A DNA stretch of 40,560 nt from positions 1 through 40,560 of the forward strand of contig JAFSAM010000050.1 in NCBI GenBank assembly GCA_017441005.1, read 5' to 3'. The DNA comes from Clostridia bacterium. Its GTDB lineage: Bacteria > Bacillota > Clostridia > Oscillospirales > CAG-272. The notes under the pieces were generated by a model. The model searched no databases. It saw only the letters and a list, made by a program, of their open reading frames with translations, and was not told the origin of the DNA. The stretch's first letter is position 1. Each line of letters begins with the position of its first letter. This document shows positions 24,890 to 34,239 of the stretch, piece after piece. A program made the position numbers and the translations under genes.

Positions 24890-24933
24890 AATTTGAATCT
24901 CCTTTATATATAAAGAAATAATTTTTTCATTTT

Positions 24934-24962
24934 ATTATAACATCCATACAAAATCTTTTCAA
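24934..24962 (-). promoter_or_regulatory. SigA-type promoter of the hexuronate operon
   Basis: On the minus strand: TTGAAA (24957-24962), a 17-nt spacer, TATAAT (24934-24939). It is only about 20 bp from the -35 box of the divergent araC promoter, so the AraC protein could control both. Confidence 0.82.
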
Positions 24963-24983
24963 TTGCATATTTCACCGTAAGTA

Positions 24984-25012
24984 TTGCAAAAATAGCGATT
25001 TGGGTGTATAAT
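24984..25012 (+). promoter_or_regulatory. SigA-type promoter of the AraC regulator gene
   Basis: TTGCAA (24984-24989), a 17-nt spacer and TATAAT (25007-25012) lie 26 bases before the start codon. Confidence 0.75.
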
Positions 25013-25037
25013 ATGTTTGCAGAGGGGGTGAAAAAGA

Positions 25038-25859
25038 ATGACCCAGAGGGATGAAATGAGGACAAAGCATATTTTTATGCACCATACTGTGGGGGATACG
25101 TCGACACAGGTCTTTGACCTTCATTGTCACAGTCTGTATGAAGTAGTCTACTTTGAGGACGGGGACGTTGTGTACCTTATAGAGGGAAAGGAATATCGTC
25201 CGAAGCCGTACAGTGTTTTGTTGATCGGCCCGAACGTGTTTCACGGCGTAAAGATCATGAGCACAATGCCGTATAAAAGATATGTGCTGCATTTTTCCGA
25301 GGAGCTTATCCCCGAAAGCATACGCCGAGAGCTACTCTCGTTTTATGGAGCAAACAGTGGAAAGATATACTACGAAAATATAGGCAATTTTGGCTTGCGC
25401 GACGGCTACGAAAGCGTCTTTGCCTGCCGTTCGATGCCCGAGGATATGAGGGAAATGGCAGTTTCTGTGACGGTGCAGAATCTTTTGACAAAGCTTTTGT
25501 TTATGAGTAAGACCGTCGATAATACAGCCCCCAAGGGTAATGTAAACACAGCCGTTGCCGATATGATAATATATTTGAATGAAAACATCTGCTCGCCGAT
25601 TTCGTTGGATTTTCTTGCGAAAAAGTTTTATATAAGTAAGCATCACTTAAATAAGGTCTTTAGAAAAGCGACGGGAACGACAGTTGGAAAATACATTAAC
25701 TATAAGAGAATAACCCAAGCACAGCAGCTTATTAATAAGGGTTATTCGGCATCCAGAGCCGCAATGGAATCGGGCTTCGGTGACTACTCTTCGTTTTATA
25801 GGGCATATACCAAGCTTTTAGGACACGTTCCGAGCGAGGATAAGTCGGTGATCGATTGA
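25038..25859 (+). CDS. AraC-family transcriptional regulator
   Basis: This 273-residue protein has an N-terminal cupin-like sensor (HCHSLYEVVYFEDGDVVYLIEGKEYRPKPYSVLLIGPNVFHGV) and a C-terminal double helix-turn-helix (about 180-265: ISLDFLAKKFYISKHHLNKVFRKATG, then AAMESGFGDYSSFYRAYTKLLGHVP). It diverges from the six-gene hexuronate operon across a 148-bp region, so it is the probable activator of that operon. GAGGGGG lies before the ATG. The inducer is not evident from the sequence. Confidence 0.92.
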   Translation: MTQRDEMRTKHIFMHHTVGDTSTQVFDLHCHSLYEVVYFEDGDVVYLIEGKEYRPKPYSVLLIGPNVFHGVKIMSTMPYKRYVLHFSEELIPESIRRELLSFYGANSGKIYYENIGNFGLRDGYESVFACRSMPEDMREMAVSVTVQNLLTKLLFMSKTVDNTAPKGNVNTAVADMIIYLNENICSPISLDFLAKKFYISKHHLNKVFRKATGTTVGKYINYKRITQAQQLINKGYSASRAAMESGFGDYSSFYRAYTKLLGHVPSEDKSVID

Positions 25860-25892
25860 GCTTTCTTTGTGAAAACAGCGGATAATACGAAT

Positions 25893-25940
25893 AAAAACCG
25901 CCTTTTGGGAATATCTTTTTCCTGAGAGGTGGTTTTTTTG
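25893..25940 (+). terminator. Terminator-like hairpin overlapping the spoIID ribosome site
   Basis: AAAAACCGCC (25893-25902) pairs with GGTGGTTTTT (25928-25937), with a smaller GGAA/TTCC stem inside. It would end araC transcription, but its right arm contains the GAGGTGG ribosome site of spoIID and its T-run is the spacer before the TTG start. Confidence 0.65.
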
Positions 25941-26921
25941 AATTATAAAATACTGGTAGTATGTCTGGCTGTTTTTTTGATGGTGCTGTCACCGACGGCA
26001 GGGGGGATAATATATGAAGGACAGGCAAGTCAAAAGCGAGAAGAGGTGCCTTTTGACAAGGAAGAACTTGAAGAGATAACAGTTGAATTGTACATAACAT
26101 CAACGGGAGAAAAAGTATGTATGGATATAGAAGAATACGTTGTCGGGGTAATGATGGCAGAGGTGCCGTACAATTATGATACGGAAGCGTTAAAGGCAAT
26201 GGCGGTCGCAATACGAAGTTATGCTTTGCGGCGAGTCAGCAGAAATGAAAAAAGCCCTGTACATTTGGCGGCTCATTTATGTGATGATTATAGTCACTGT
26301 ATGGGGTATATATCGTTTGCCGATGCCGAGAACCGATGGGGGAAAGAGAGAACTGACGTATATTACAAAACTCTTGAGGATGCGGTGAATGAGACAGAGG
26401 GAGAAATATTGCGATACGGTGACTGTATTGCCGATACAGTCTTTCACGTCTCGTCAGGCGGATTTACGGAAAGTGCACAAAATGTTTGGGGAGTTGAAGT
26501 GCCATATCTTGTTTCCGTTCCGACACCCGACAAACTACCCGTGAGCAGACGGATATTCTCCTCGGCTGAGTTTTGTGAACTGTTGCTGGATTCCGTCGGA
26601 ACAATAGAGCTTTCCGGCGATGCATCGGAATGGATCGAAAAGATCGAAAAGGATGATAAAGGAAGAGTAAGCAGGATTATTATTGGAGGTAAAGCGATAT
26701 CCGGAAGAAGATTGCGGGAGATCTTCGACATTGATTCTACCTGTTTTGAAGTAACGTGTGAAGACGGAAACATAATATTCGACACGGTTGGTAAGGGACA
26801 CGGTGTCGGTATGAGTATGGCAGGAGCCGATGCTTTTGCAAAAAGCGGAAAGGATTACAGGAAGATACTTGAACATTATTATCCCGAAACCGAGCTGACT
26901 TTGTTTCGCGAAAACACATAA
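25938..26921 (+). CDS. spoIID: SpoIID/LytB-family sporulation lytic transglycosylase
   Basis: This 327-residue protein has one N-terminal membrane anchor (LNYKILVVCLAVFLMVLSPTA) and an extracellular SpoIID domain. MMAEVPYNYDTEALKAMAVAIRSYALRRV holds the catalytic Glu of the family, HVSSGGFTESAQNVWG and VGKGHGVGMSMAGADAFAKSG are the conserved C-terminal motifs. SpoIID trims peptidoglycan during engulfment with SpoIIP and SpoIIM. The length is normal. The TTG at 25938 is favoured because AGAGG lies 8 nt upstream; a GTG at 25929 would overlap that site. Confidence 0.88.
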   Translation: MNYKILVVCLAVFLMVLSPTAGGIIYEGQASQKREEVPFDKEELEEITVELYITSTGEKVCMDIEEYVVGVMMAEVPYNYDTEALKAMAVAIRSYALRRVSRNEKSPVHLAAHLCDDYSHCMGYISFADAENRWGKERTDVYYKTLEDAVNETEGEILRYGDCIADTVFHVSSGGFTESAQNVWGVEVPYLVSVPTPDKLPVSRRIFSSAEFCELLLDSVGTIELSGDASEWIEKIEKDDKGRVSRIIIGGKAISGRRLREIFDIDSTCFEVTCEDGNIIFDTVGKGHGVGMSMAGADAFAKSGKDYRKILEHYYPETELTLFRENT

Positions 26922-26935
26922 TATTTTCCAATATA

Positions 26936-26963
26936 TTGAAAAATTAAAAAAAATGTGTATAAT
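26936..26963 (+). promoter_or_regulatory. Probable promoter of the ymfF operon
   Basis: TTGAAA (26936-26941), a 16-nt spacer and TATAAT (26958-26963) lie 45 bases before the start of the M16 gene. Confidence 0.7.
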
Positions 26964-27008
26964 ATAAAAGATAGAATGTAAAAACGTTCCTGATTTGGAG
27001 GGAAGAAA

Positions 27009-28295
27009 ATGGAGACTGTAAAAATATCCGACGGAATATTTTTGAACGTGATAAGCACGGATAAATTCAAGACCAATTATCTTTCAATAAACTTTATAAC
27101 ACAGCTTGATAAAAAGACTGCATCCTTGAATGCGTTATTACCCGAGGTTCTTGTGCGAGGCACACAGAAGCACAAGGATATACCCGCTTTAAAAACAGCT
27201 CTTGACGATCTTTATGCAGCCTCTGTAGAGGGCAAGGTCTTTAAAAGGGGAGATTATCAGATATGCGGGCTGAACGCAAGCTGGCTTGCCGACAAGTATT
27301 CCATTGACGGCACAAGGATCACGGAAGGAACACTTGACCTTTTTGAAGAGATACTTTTTATGCCTTATACGGAGGATGGGCATTTTTCCGACACCTACGT
27401 TGAAAGTGAAAAAAATGACCTGATCGATGACATAAGGGCACTTATAAACAACAAAAATTCTTATGCGGTTATTCGCTGTAAGGAAGAAATGTGCAAGAAT
27501 GAGCGTGGCGGAATAAGTGAGTACGGAGACGAGGAGTCGGTAAGAAATATCACCTCCGAGGCTTTGTATGATGCCTACCAAGATCTGCTCAGAACCTCGA
27601 GAATAGAGGTGTTTTACGTCGGAAGCGGCAGCAAAGCTGATATTCAGGCAAGAATAGAAAAAATGTTTGCAGGGAAAAACCGAAGCTACAAGGCTTTTGA
27701 AAAATCGCCCGTAATAACCGAGGTCGGCGAGGTGAAAAACGTAACCGAAAAAATGTCTGCCGCTCAGGGCAAGCTTGCACTCGGCTTCAGAACCGGTAGT
27801 GTAGTCGGCGGGGAGGATTACAGCGCATTTCCCGTTTTTGTCGAAATGTTCGGCAATTCACCCGTAAGCAAGCTTTTTATGAATGTCAGAGAAAAGCTCA
27901 GTCTTTGCTACTACTGCAGAGCCATCCCGGACGGAATAAAGGGCATAATGACCGTAACTGCGGGAATCGAGGTCTGCAATAAAGAAAAAACACAAAACGA
28001 GATATTGGCACAGCTTGACGCCGTAAAGAACGGTGACATTACCGACGAAGAGCTTATACTTTCCAAAAAATCGCTGAAGAATGCATATAACGAGCTGAAT
28101 GACAGTCCGCCTGCATTAGAGGGCTGGTATCTTACAAGAAGACTGTCGGATCTTGGCGATTCGCACGAAAAAGTTTGCGAAAGCTTTATGAAGGTTACAA
28201 GGGAAGACGTGATCCGAGTCGCAAACAAGATAAAGCTCGATACGGTTTATTTCCTTGAAGGAACGCTGTCGGGAGAGGGGGATGACGATGAATAA
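27009..28295 (+). CDS. ymfF: M16-family peptidase-like protein YmfF (non-catalytic partner)
   Basis: This 428-residue protein has the M16 fold but lacks the zinc-binding HxxEH motif; the matching N-terminal region reads VLVRGTQKHKDIPAL. The C-terminal half keeps the M16 substrate-grip pattern (KLFMNVREKLSLCYYCRA). Such inactive subunits pair with a catalytic M16 subunit. In B. subtilis YmfF and YmfH are linked to EF-P 5-aminopentanol modification. It overlaps the next gene by 8 bp, so the two are translationally coupled. Confidence 0.88.
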   Translation: METVKISDGIFLNVISTDKFKTNYLSINFITQLDKKTASLNALLPEVLVRGTQKHKDIPALKTALDDLYAASVEGKVFKRGDYQICGLNASWLADKYSIDGTRITEGTLDLFEEILFMPYTEDGHFSDTYVESEKNDLIDDIRALINNKNSYAVIRCKEEMCKNERGGISEYGDEESVRNITSEALYDAYQDLLRTSRIEVFYVGSGSKADIQARIEKMFAGKNRSYKAFEKSPVITEVGEVKNVTEKMSAAQGKLALGFRTGSVVGGEDYSAFPVFVEMFGNSPVSKLFMNVREKLSLCYYCRAIPDGIKGIMTVTAGIEVCNKEKTQNEILAQLDAVKNGDITDEELILSKKSLKNAYNELNDSPPALEGWYLTRRLSDLGDSHEKVCESFMKVTREDVIRVANKIKLDTVYFLEGTLSGEGDDDE

Positions 28296-29571
28296 TATTA
28301 CTGTAAAAAAAGACGAGTTTTTAGGCGAGAGTTATACGAAAATATGCCACAAAAGCGGACTCGACGTCTACGTTTTCCCCAAAAAGCTTACAACGACGTT
28401 TGCTCTCTTTGCGACAAAATACGGCTCGATCGATAACAAGTTTAAGGTGAAGGGCAGCGAAGAAACGATCGAGGTCCCGAACGGAATTGCCCATTTTCTT
28501 GAGCACAAGCTATTCGATAACGAGGACGGAACGGATACCTTTTCAAGATATGCGGAAACGGGTGCAAATGCAAATGCGTTTACCTCCTTCGATAAGACGG
28601 CGTATCTGTTTTCGTGTACAGAGAATTTTGAGGAATCTCTTGAAATATTGCTTGATTTTGTAACTAAGCCCTATTTCACCGAAAAATCCGTGCAGAAGGA
28701 GCAGGGGATAATCGGTCAGGAGATAAAAATGGGAGAGGACAACCCCGCAAGGTGTCTGTTCTTCAATCTTCTTTCGGCGATGTATGAAAGTCACCCCGTT
28801 CAGATAAGTATAGCGGGTACTGTCGATTCGATTGCAAAGATAGATGCGGAGTTGCTGTATAAATGTTACAATACGTTTTACAATCTTCACAACATGGTGC
28901 TTTGCGTGTGCGGTGACGTTGACTGCGATACCGTCATTTCGGTGTGCGACAGGGTGTTAAAGCAAGCCGAGGAATGTGATATAAAGCGGGTTTTCGACGA
29001 CGAACCGAATTGTGTTCAGAAAAAGAGAATAAGCGCAAAAATGCAGATCGCAAAGCCGTTGTTTGAAATAGGCGTGAAGGATAACAATATCCCGAAAGAG
29101 CCTTTTGAAAGATTGAAGAAGGCGACGGGAATGGCGGTACTGAACGAAATGATGTTCAGTAAGAGCAGTAAGATTTTCAACGATCTCTATAACGAAGGCC
29201 TTATCACGAGCAATTTTGATTACGGATACAGCATAAGCGAGAGCTTTGCTTTTCTGGAATTGTCGGGTGAGGCTGACGATCCCGAAACCGTGTACGGTAG
29301 GATCAAGACTTATATAGAAGATCAGCAGAAAGCTGGCCTTGACAGAAAAGAGTTTGAACGTGCCAAGAAGGTTGTTTATGCCGATTTTATCAAGATATTT
29401 GATAATACCGAGGAAATAGCCTACGAGCTTATGAGCTATCTTTTTGAGGACTGCGACCTTTTTGATTATGCAAGGGCGGTAAGAGTTCTTGGGTTTGATG
29501 ACGTATCGAAGCTTCTCGGCGAAATGTTTGACGACAGCTTTTTCGCTATGTCGACGGTATTTCCCGTATAA
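28288..29571 (+). CDS. ymfH: M16-family zinc peptidase YmfH (catalytic partner)
   Basis: This 427-residue protein has the inverted zinc motif HFLEH (His69, Glu72, His73) within NGIAHFLEHKLFDNEDG and the downstream Glu in QGIIGQEIKMGEDNP, so it should be active. ANANAFTSFDKTAYLFSC is typical of the family. The ATG at 28288 is 7 nt after GGAGAGGGGG; the in-frame ATG at 28282 is too close. It probably forms a heterodimer with YmfF. Confidence 0.9.
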   Translation: MNNITVKKDEFLGESYTKICHKSGLDVYVFPKKLTTTFALFATKYGSIDNKFKVKGSEETIEVPNGIAHFLEHKLFDNEDGTDTFSRYAETGANANAFTSFDKTAYLFSCTENFEESLEILLDFVTKPYFTEKSVQKEQGIIGQEIKMGEDNPARCLFFNLLSAMYESHPVQISIAGTVDSIAKIDAELLYKCYNTFYNLHNMVLCVCGDVDCDTVISVCDRVLKQAEECDIKRVFDDEPNCVQKKRISAKMQIAKPLFEIGVKDNNIPKEPFERLKKATGMAVLNEMMFSKSSKIFNDLYNEGLITSNFDYGYSISESFAFLELSGEADDPETVYGRIKTYIEDQQKAGLDRKEFERAKKVVYADFIKIFDNTEEIAYELMSYLFEDCDLFDYARAVRVLGFDDVSKLLGEMFDDSFFAMSTVFPV

Positions 29572-29611
29572 TTTCTGTTAATATCGCTCTGTAAAAAAAG
29601 GAGGACGTTTA

Positions 29612-30589
29612 ATGAATAAAATATCGTTTCCGGGACTTGGAATCGGCGAATTTAATCTTAATAAAACCGCTTTTACACTATTCGGAAGAGACGTTGCGTG
29701 GTATGGCATAATAATAACGGTGGGCATAATCCTTGCCGTACTTTACGTTATGAACCGCGCAAAAAAATACGAGGGAATGAAAGAGGACGATATTCTCGAT
29801 CTGGCTATATATATCATTCCGATATCAATTCTCGGTGCAAGACTCTATTACGTTTTGACCAGCCTTGATCAATACGATTCCATAGGCGAAATGTTTGCAA
29901 TATGGAACGGCGGACTTGCTATATACGGTGCTGTTATTGCGGGCGCTTTGACATCGCTCGTCTGGTGCAAGATCAAAAAGGTCAAGGTGCTGAAAATGTA
30001 CGATATGCTTGTACCTGCCGTAATGATCGGGCAGATAATGGGCAGATGGGGCAACTTCTTTAACGTCGAGGCATTCGGCGGTCCTACGGACGGACTGTTT
30101 AGGATGTGCTCGCCCGAGGTCGTTTCGGATTTTGTGAGCAAGGGTCTTGTAAATGATGCGCAGATCGTAGCTTTAAATACGGGCGCACTTGGCGCACATC
30201 CCACGTTTTTCTATGAATCTATGTGGAACCTCGTTGGTTTCCTTCTCATAAATGCATATTATAAAAGAAAAAAATACCACGGCGAGATATTCTTTATGTA
30301 CATAAGCTGGTACGGATTCGGCAGAGCGATCATCGAGGGCTTGCGCACAGACAGCCTTTACGTCGGTCCTTTCAGAATCTCGCAGGTGATAGGTTTGGTT
30401 ACCTTTGCTGTCGGCGCATTCTTCCTTGTTTGGTTCTATTTCAAGAGATGCAGAAACGCTCAGCCGATACTTGAAAAAGAGGGAACTCTCGTTTTAAAAA
30501 CAAAAAAGACAGAAGATAACAAAGACAAAAATGAAGATAAAGAAGATAAGAAAGAAAAAGGAGATAAAGATAATGGCAAAGATAATTGA
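29612..30589 (+). CDS. lgt: Prolipoprotein diacylglyceryl transferase
   Basis: This 325-residue integral membrane enzyme attaches diacylglycerol to the lipobox Cys of prolipoproteins, such as those at 14980-18730. Multiple hydrophobic segments are visible. The signature [16 protein letters not shown] (144-159), [14 protein letters not shown] and HPTFFYES are all present, as is [14 protein letters not shown] near the C-terminus. It carries an unusual tail of about 30 Lys/Asp/Glu/Asn residues whose DNA contains the folD ribosome site and overlaps folD by 17 bp. AGGAGG precedes the ATG. Confidence 0.95.
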   Translation: MNKISFPGLGIGEFNLNKTAFTLFGRDVAWYGIIITVGIILAVLYVMNRAKKYEGMKEDDILDLAIYIIPISILGARLYYVLTSLDQYDSIGEMFAIWNGGLAIYGAVIAGALTSLVWCKIKKVKVLKMYDMLVPAVMIGQIMGRWGNFFNVEAFGGPTDGLFRMCSPEVVSDFVSKGLVNDAQIVALNTGALGAHPTFFYESMWNLVGFLLINAYYKRKKYHGEIFFMYISWYGFGRAIIEGLRTDSLYVGPFRISQVIGLVTFAVGAFFLVWFYFKRCRNAQPILEKEGTLVLKTKKTEDNKDKNEDKEDKKEKGDKDNGKDN

Positions 30590-31424
30590 CGGAAAGGCTA
30601 TATCCGCGGCTATAAGACAGGAAATTGCGGAAGAGGTCGTAAAAATGAAGACTGAGAAGGGAATCGTTCCCGGTCTTGCCGTAATAATCGTGGGAGAAGA
30701 TCCCGCCTCCCAGGTATACGTAAGAAATAAGGCGAAGGACTGCGAGGAAACGGGCATAAACTCTTTTGTACACGCACTTCCCGAAAACACTACAGAAGAG
30801 GAGCTCCTTTCGCTTGTACATAAGCTAAACGGTGATGACAGCGTTCACGGCATAATCGTTCAGCTTCCGCTCCCGAAGCATCTCAATTCTGACCTTATTA
30901 TTAATAATATAGATGTAAACAAGGACGTGGATGCATTCCATCCCTATAACGTAGGTAAGATCATGATAGGCGACTATGAGCTGTTGCCTTGCACACCTGC
31001 GGGTGTTATGGCATTGCTCGAAAGAAGCAATATCGACGTGTCGGGCAAGAACTGCGTTGTAGTCGGCAGAAGCAACATTGTAGGCAAGCCTCAGGCAATG
31101 ATGCTCCTCCACAAGAACGGAACGGTAACCGTTTGCCACAGCAAGACAAAGGACTTGGCGGAAAAGTGCCGCGAGGCGGATATCCTCGTCGTTGCGATCG
31201 GCAGAGCAAAGTTTATCACCGGTGATATGATCAAGGAGGGCGCTGTTGTAATCGATGTCGGTATGAACAGAGACGAAAACGGTAAGCTCTGCGGCGACGT
31301 TGACTACGAATCCGCCGAAAAGAAAGCTTCTTATATTACTCCCGTTCCCGGCGGCGTAGGACCTATGACAAGAGTAATGCTCTTGCAGAATACCTTGACT
31401 GCCGCAAAGAAAAGGATGAAATAA
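30573..31424 (+). CDS. folD: Bifunctional methylenetetrahydrofolate dehydrogenase/cyclohydrolase
   Basis: This 283-residue protein interconverts methylene-, methenyl- and formyl-tetrahydrofolate. Motifs are [15 protein letters not shown] with the catalytic Lys, [30 protein letters not shown] and [10 protein letters not shown]. The ATG at 30573 has AAGGAG upstream, inside lgt, and the protein then starts [15 protein letters not shown] like its homologues. It is the last gene of its operon. Confidence 0.95.
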   Translation: MAKIIDGKAISAAIRQEIAEEVVKMKTEKGIVPGLAVIIVGEDPASQVYVRNKAKDCEETGINSFVHALPENTTEEELLSLVHKLNGDDSVHGIIVQLPLPKHLNSDLIINNIDVNKDVDAFHPYNVGKIMIGDYELLPCTPAGVMALLERSNIDVSGKNCVVVGRSNIVGKPQAMMLLHKNGTVTVCHSKTKDLAEKCREADILVVAIGRAKFITGDMIKEGAVVIDVGMNRDENGKLCGDVDYESAEKKASYITPVPGGVGPMTRVMLLQNTLTAAKKRMK

Positions 31425-31476
31425 TTTTTTTGGTGGACTTTTTGAAAAAGCTCCTGAATGTTTGTATCTAAACAAT

Positions 31477-31503
31477 AAAAAAACGCCTTTCGGCGTTTTT
31501 TTG
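31477..31503. terminator. Terminator between folD and the GH39-like gene
   Basis: AAAAAAACGCC pairs with GGCGTTTTTTT around a tight loop. A-run and T-run flanks let it serve both convergent genes. Confidence 0.9.
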
Positions 31504-31517
31504 TTGTTTAGAGCGTA

Positions 31518-32867
31518 TTACCATTCAATCAACATAACTGTGTTGTTTGCAATTTGTGAACTGTCAAACGTCATAGAAAGAAGATGTAGCTTGTCTATTA
31601 AATAAAGATGAGCATCTGTAAAATCAACTCCCTCAAAGGTTAATTGTTGTGTTTCTCCGGTGCAGTTTGCTATCATTAACGCGTGTTTCTTTCCGTTTGT
31701 AGCGGCTACTGCATAAAGTCCTTTTTTGTCGCACTTAATGTCGGCATTTACCTGCGTTCCGAGGGAGTAAAGTCTGCCGAATGCTGCGAATGAATAATAA
31801 GTAGAAACAGGTTCGTAGGTGAGCGGAGCAAAGAAGCCGCCATATGCCGAAGCTTGTATTCTGGTATCGTAGTAACAAGCCATATTGGTGTAAGAATTTT
31901 GCAACGCGAGCATCATTGAAGCTGCAGCTGCTGATGCGTAAGAGGAGCCGTGAAGTTCGTTTGTGTGAGCGTTATTCCATTCGTCGAGTATGTTTTCAAC
32001 GTTGGAGTATCCGTATTCTTTTAAAGCTTTATCAACGAATTCATCCATAATAATCGTTTTTTCTACATCGTGATAACTGTGCCAAGAAAAGAAATCTAAA
32101 GGGGTGTTGTGAGATTTAACATATTTTAAAAAATCATAAAAGAAATTGAGGCGATAAATTGATTTATCGTATGTTGGACCTATAGGAATTTTGGGATAGT
32201 CGATCCCGTATTTTTCGGGCTCGTAAAATAAACCGCCAAAACCGCACGAACCGTATCCGCCGACTTTAATCTTGTCCCCAAAGCAATTTTTTAAGTGTTT
32301 TGATGTGATGTCATAAAGTTCAAAAAACTGTTCTGATGTGCCTGTCCATAATTGATTAAGCTCGGGGGTGACGTCGTTTTCGGGTTCACACCATATTTCC
32401 CAATATTTAATATCGTAAAAGAAGCCGTCAGACCATCCCTCATTGTAGTGTCTTATAATATGCTCACAAATTCTTGCCCATTTCGCATAGTCTTTAGGAG
32501 GATGAATCCTAAGTGCCTTAATGTGTACTTGGTTTTCGATTGTAACACCAAGTCTGTATATAGGTTTTAATCCATAAGAATTCATTGCTTCAAGCAATGA
32601 ATCGGTAAATGAAAAATCGTAAGAATTTGGGTCAAATTCATCCGCATCAAAATCGCGGAAGATATTTGGAATATCAACAAAGCGGTTTGAACCAAAAGCT
32701 CCACCAACATCGTGTAAACGGGAATAAGGAATATTTGCATTTTTTAAGTGCTTTATGGGTGAAAAATCCAATTTGCGGAAACCGCCCGTATATGGGGGTT
32801 GTCCGACCGCGTGCATGGGTTTGATTTTTCTAAGTTTTTTTGACAAATCAACAGTAATTTTACTCAT
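31518..32867 (-). CDS. GH39-like glycoside hydrolase
   Basis: This 449-residue protein without signal peptide is a clan GH-A barrel similar to family 39 beta-xylosidases. The acid/base Glu is probably Glu161 in YWEIWCEPEN and the nucleophile Glu296 in NILDEWNNA; FFSWHSYHD lies between, as in GH39. The residue before the acid/base Glu is Cys rather than the usual Asn. A beta-sandwich-like C-terminus follows (AFGRLYSLGTQVNADI to the end). It is 20 bp after an MFS transporter gene, so it would cleave an imported oligosaccharide inside the cell. The substrate is not certain. Confidence 0.8.
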   Translation of the reverse strand: MSKITVDLSKKLRKIKPMHAVGQPPYTGGFRKLDFSPIKHLKNANIPYSRLHDVGGAFGSNRFVDIPNIFRDFDADEFDPNSYDFSFTDSLLEAMNSYGLKPIYRLGVTIENQVHIKALRIHPPKDYAKWARICEHIIRHYNEGWSDGFFYDIKYWEIWCEPENDVTPELNQLWTGTSEQFFELYDITSKHLKNCFGDKIKVGGYGSCGFGGLFYEPEKYGIDYPKIPIGPTYDKSIYRLNFFYDFLKYVKSHNTPLDFFSWHSYHDVEKTIIMDEFVDKALKEYGYSNVENILDEWNNAHTNELHGSSYASAAAASMMLALQNSYTNMACYYDTRIQASAYGGFFAPLTYEPVSTYYSFAAFGRLYSLGTQVNADIKCDKKGLYAVAATNGKKHALMIANCTGETQQLTFEGVDFTDAHLYLIDKLHLLSMTFDSSQIANNTVMLIEW

Positions 32868-32887
32868 TTAAAAGTTCTCCTCTATGT

Positions 32888-34144
32888 TTATTGTTTGCAT
32901 TTTTTGAGATGAATAATTGCAGCTACCACGAATACGGCAGAGAAAAGAGAAAGTAGCTGCGGTGCTGAAACTGCGCCGTTAAACAAGATAGCTCTGTTAT
33001 TTTGCATGAAATCTACCAGAACGCCTGAAGTAAGGGTGGCTATAAACCCTATCACTCCTGCTGCGGCTTGACATATTGCTAAAGCATCTGCTCGTTCTTC
33101 GGGTGGGGTGCTGTCATAAACTAAATTTATTATCGCACTGTTTATTCCCCCCATCGCAATTCCACGCAAGATATAGTATGCCGCGAAAGCAATTATACCT
33201 ATGTTTGAAAATGCAAATGAAGTACAAACGTATGCTATGCCGAGAAAATAAAAGCATTTTTCTATCATGAATTCAAAAGAGAATTTGTCGGCATATCTTC
33301 CCCATTTTCTTGAAATAGTTATTCGGCTGATACTTTCAAGCAGAGCTAAGAGGGAAATTGTTTTTAGACTTAACCCTAAATCTTTTATTTGATATGCACC
33401 AAAAAAAGGTACCGAAATATACGTAGAAATATAATAAAGAGAAATCGTTATTGCTGTGTTTAAAAGTTTTTTGTTTTTTCTGAACAGCTGAAACTTGGAT
33501 AGGAGTTTTTTTGTTTTGGAGGGTGTGTTTGTAGGCGGGGAAGAAGTGTTTATTAAGCAGAGTGTGTGAACTGCAGATAAGGTCGTTATAATAAGAGCGC
33601 ATATTATGAATGCCGAATTGCTTTTTCCGTTATTTATAAATTTGTCTATTACGGCTCCTGCCAAAAATGAAAATAATGCGCCTGATATAAGTGAAATTAT
33701 TTCTTTGTTTGCTGTAAATATACCTCTTTTACTGTTTTCTACGGTTGACATCAGCCAGTTGATTTTTTGGGGGTGTGCAATATAATATGTAAGGTATGCG
33801 GAAAAAATTAAAAGCGTGAATATAAGAGTCTTATACTTTGTGGAAATACCTATAGTCGGAGTGATGTAAAGTAATAAAAACAATACTTGGTTTATTAGAC
33901 TCATTCGTATAACAAATTTTTTGATATTCTTTGGTCTTATCGGTATTGACAGAAGTTGAAAAAGACACCCTAATGAAATTACAGATGATAGTATCCCTGT
34001 AAAACTGTCTGAAATGCCGATTGAGTTTGTAAGGGTTGCAAGAAATGAGCCCGAAACAAGTATTGATATTAAATATTCGAGAGCTGCTTGGGTTATGTAC
34101 ATACGATTGTCGAGCTTGGTTTGCTCTATGGTAAGCTTTAGCAT
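32888..34144 (-). CDS. MFS transporter, probable sugar importer
   Basis: This 418-residue protein has about twelve hydrophobic segments, for example AALEYLISILVSGSFLATL, FVIRMSLINQVLFLLLYITPTIGIS, GIIAFAAYYILRGIAMGGINSAIINLVYD and AVFVVAAIIHLKK. STPPEERADALAICQAAAG near the C-terminal half is an MFS loop motif. I start at the ATG at 34144, with GAAAGG upstream; the longer reading to 34246 has a poorly conserved hydrophobic extension overlapping the promoter. It is followed by the GH39-like gene and diverges from a LacI regulator. The local base composition is AT-rich. Confidence 0.83.
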   Translation of the reverse strand: MLKLTIEQTKLDNRMYITQAALEYLISILVSGSFLATLTNSIGISDSFTGILSSVISLGCLFQLLSIPIRPKNIKKFVIRMSLINQVLFLLLYITPTIGISTKYKTLIFTLLIFSAYLTYYIAHPQKINWLMSTVENSKRGIFTANKEIISLISGALFSFLAGAVIDKFINNGKSNSAFIICALIITTLSAVHTLCLINTSSPPTNTPSKTKKLLSKFQLFRKNKKLLNTAITISLYYISTYISVPFFGAYQIKDLGLSLKTISLLALLESISRITISRKWGRYADKFSFEFMIEKCFYFLGIAYVCTSFAFSNIGIIAFAAYYILRGIAMGGINSAIINLVYDSTPPEERADALAICQAAAGVIGFIATLTSGVLVDFMQNNRAILFNGAVSAPQLLSLFSAVFVVAAIIHLKKCKQ

Positions 34145-34180
34145 AAAGTAACTGCCTTTCAAAAAAATAATTACAAAAAA

Positions 34181-34208
34181 ATGATACCATATAGAATGAA
34201 AAAAACAA
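34181..34208 (-). promoter_or_regulatory. Probable promoter of the MFS-GH39 operon
   Basis: On the minus strand: TTGTTT (34203-34208), a 16-nt spacer, TATCAT (34181-34186). It is a moderate match to consensus. Confidence 0.55.
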
Positions 34209-34217
34209 TAGATTTCC

Positions 34218-34236
34218 TTACGAAAATTTTTCGTAA
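34218..34236. promoter_or_regulatory. Putative LacI-family operator, perfect 19-bp palindrome
   Basis: TTACGAAAATTTTTCGTAA is a perfect inverted repeat about a central T. It lies between the -35 boxes of the divergent MFS and LacI promoters, as expected for a site that controls both. Confidence 0.65.
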
Positions 34237-34239
34237 ATA

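Noticed and set aside
24890..25037. CcpA (cre) sites in the divergent sugar promoters
   Set aside because: I found no good match to the cre consensus here or at 2875-3088 and 34145-34310.
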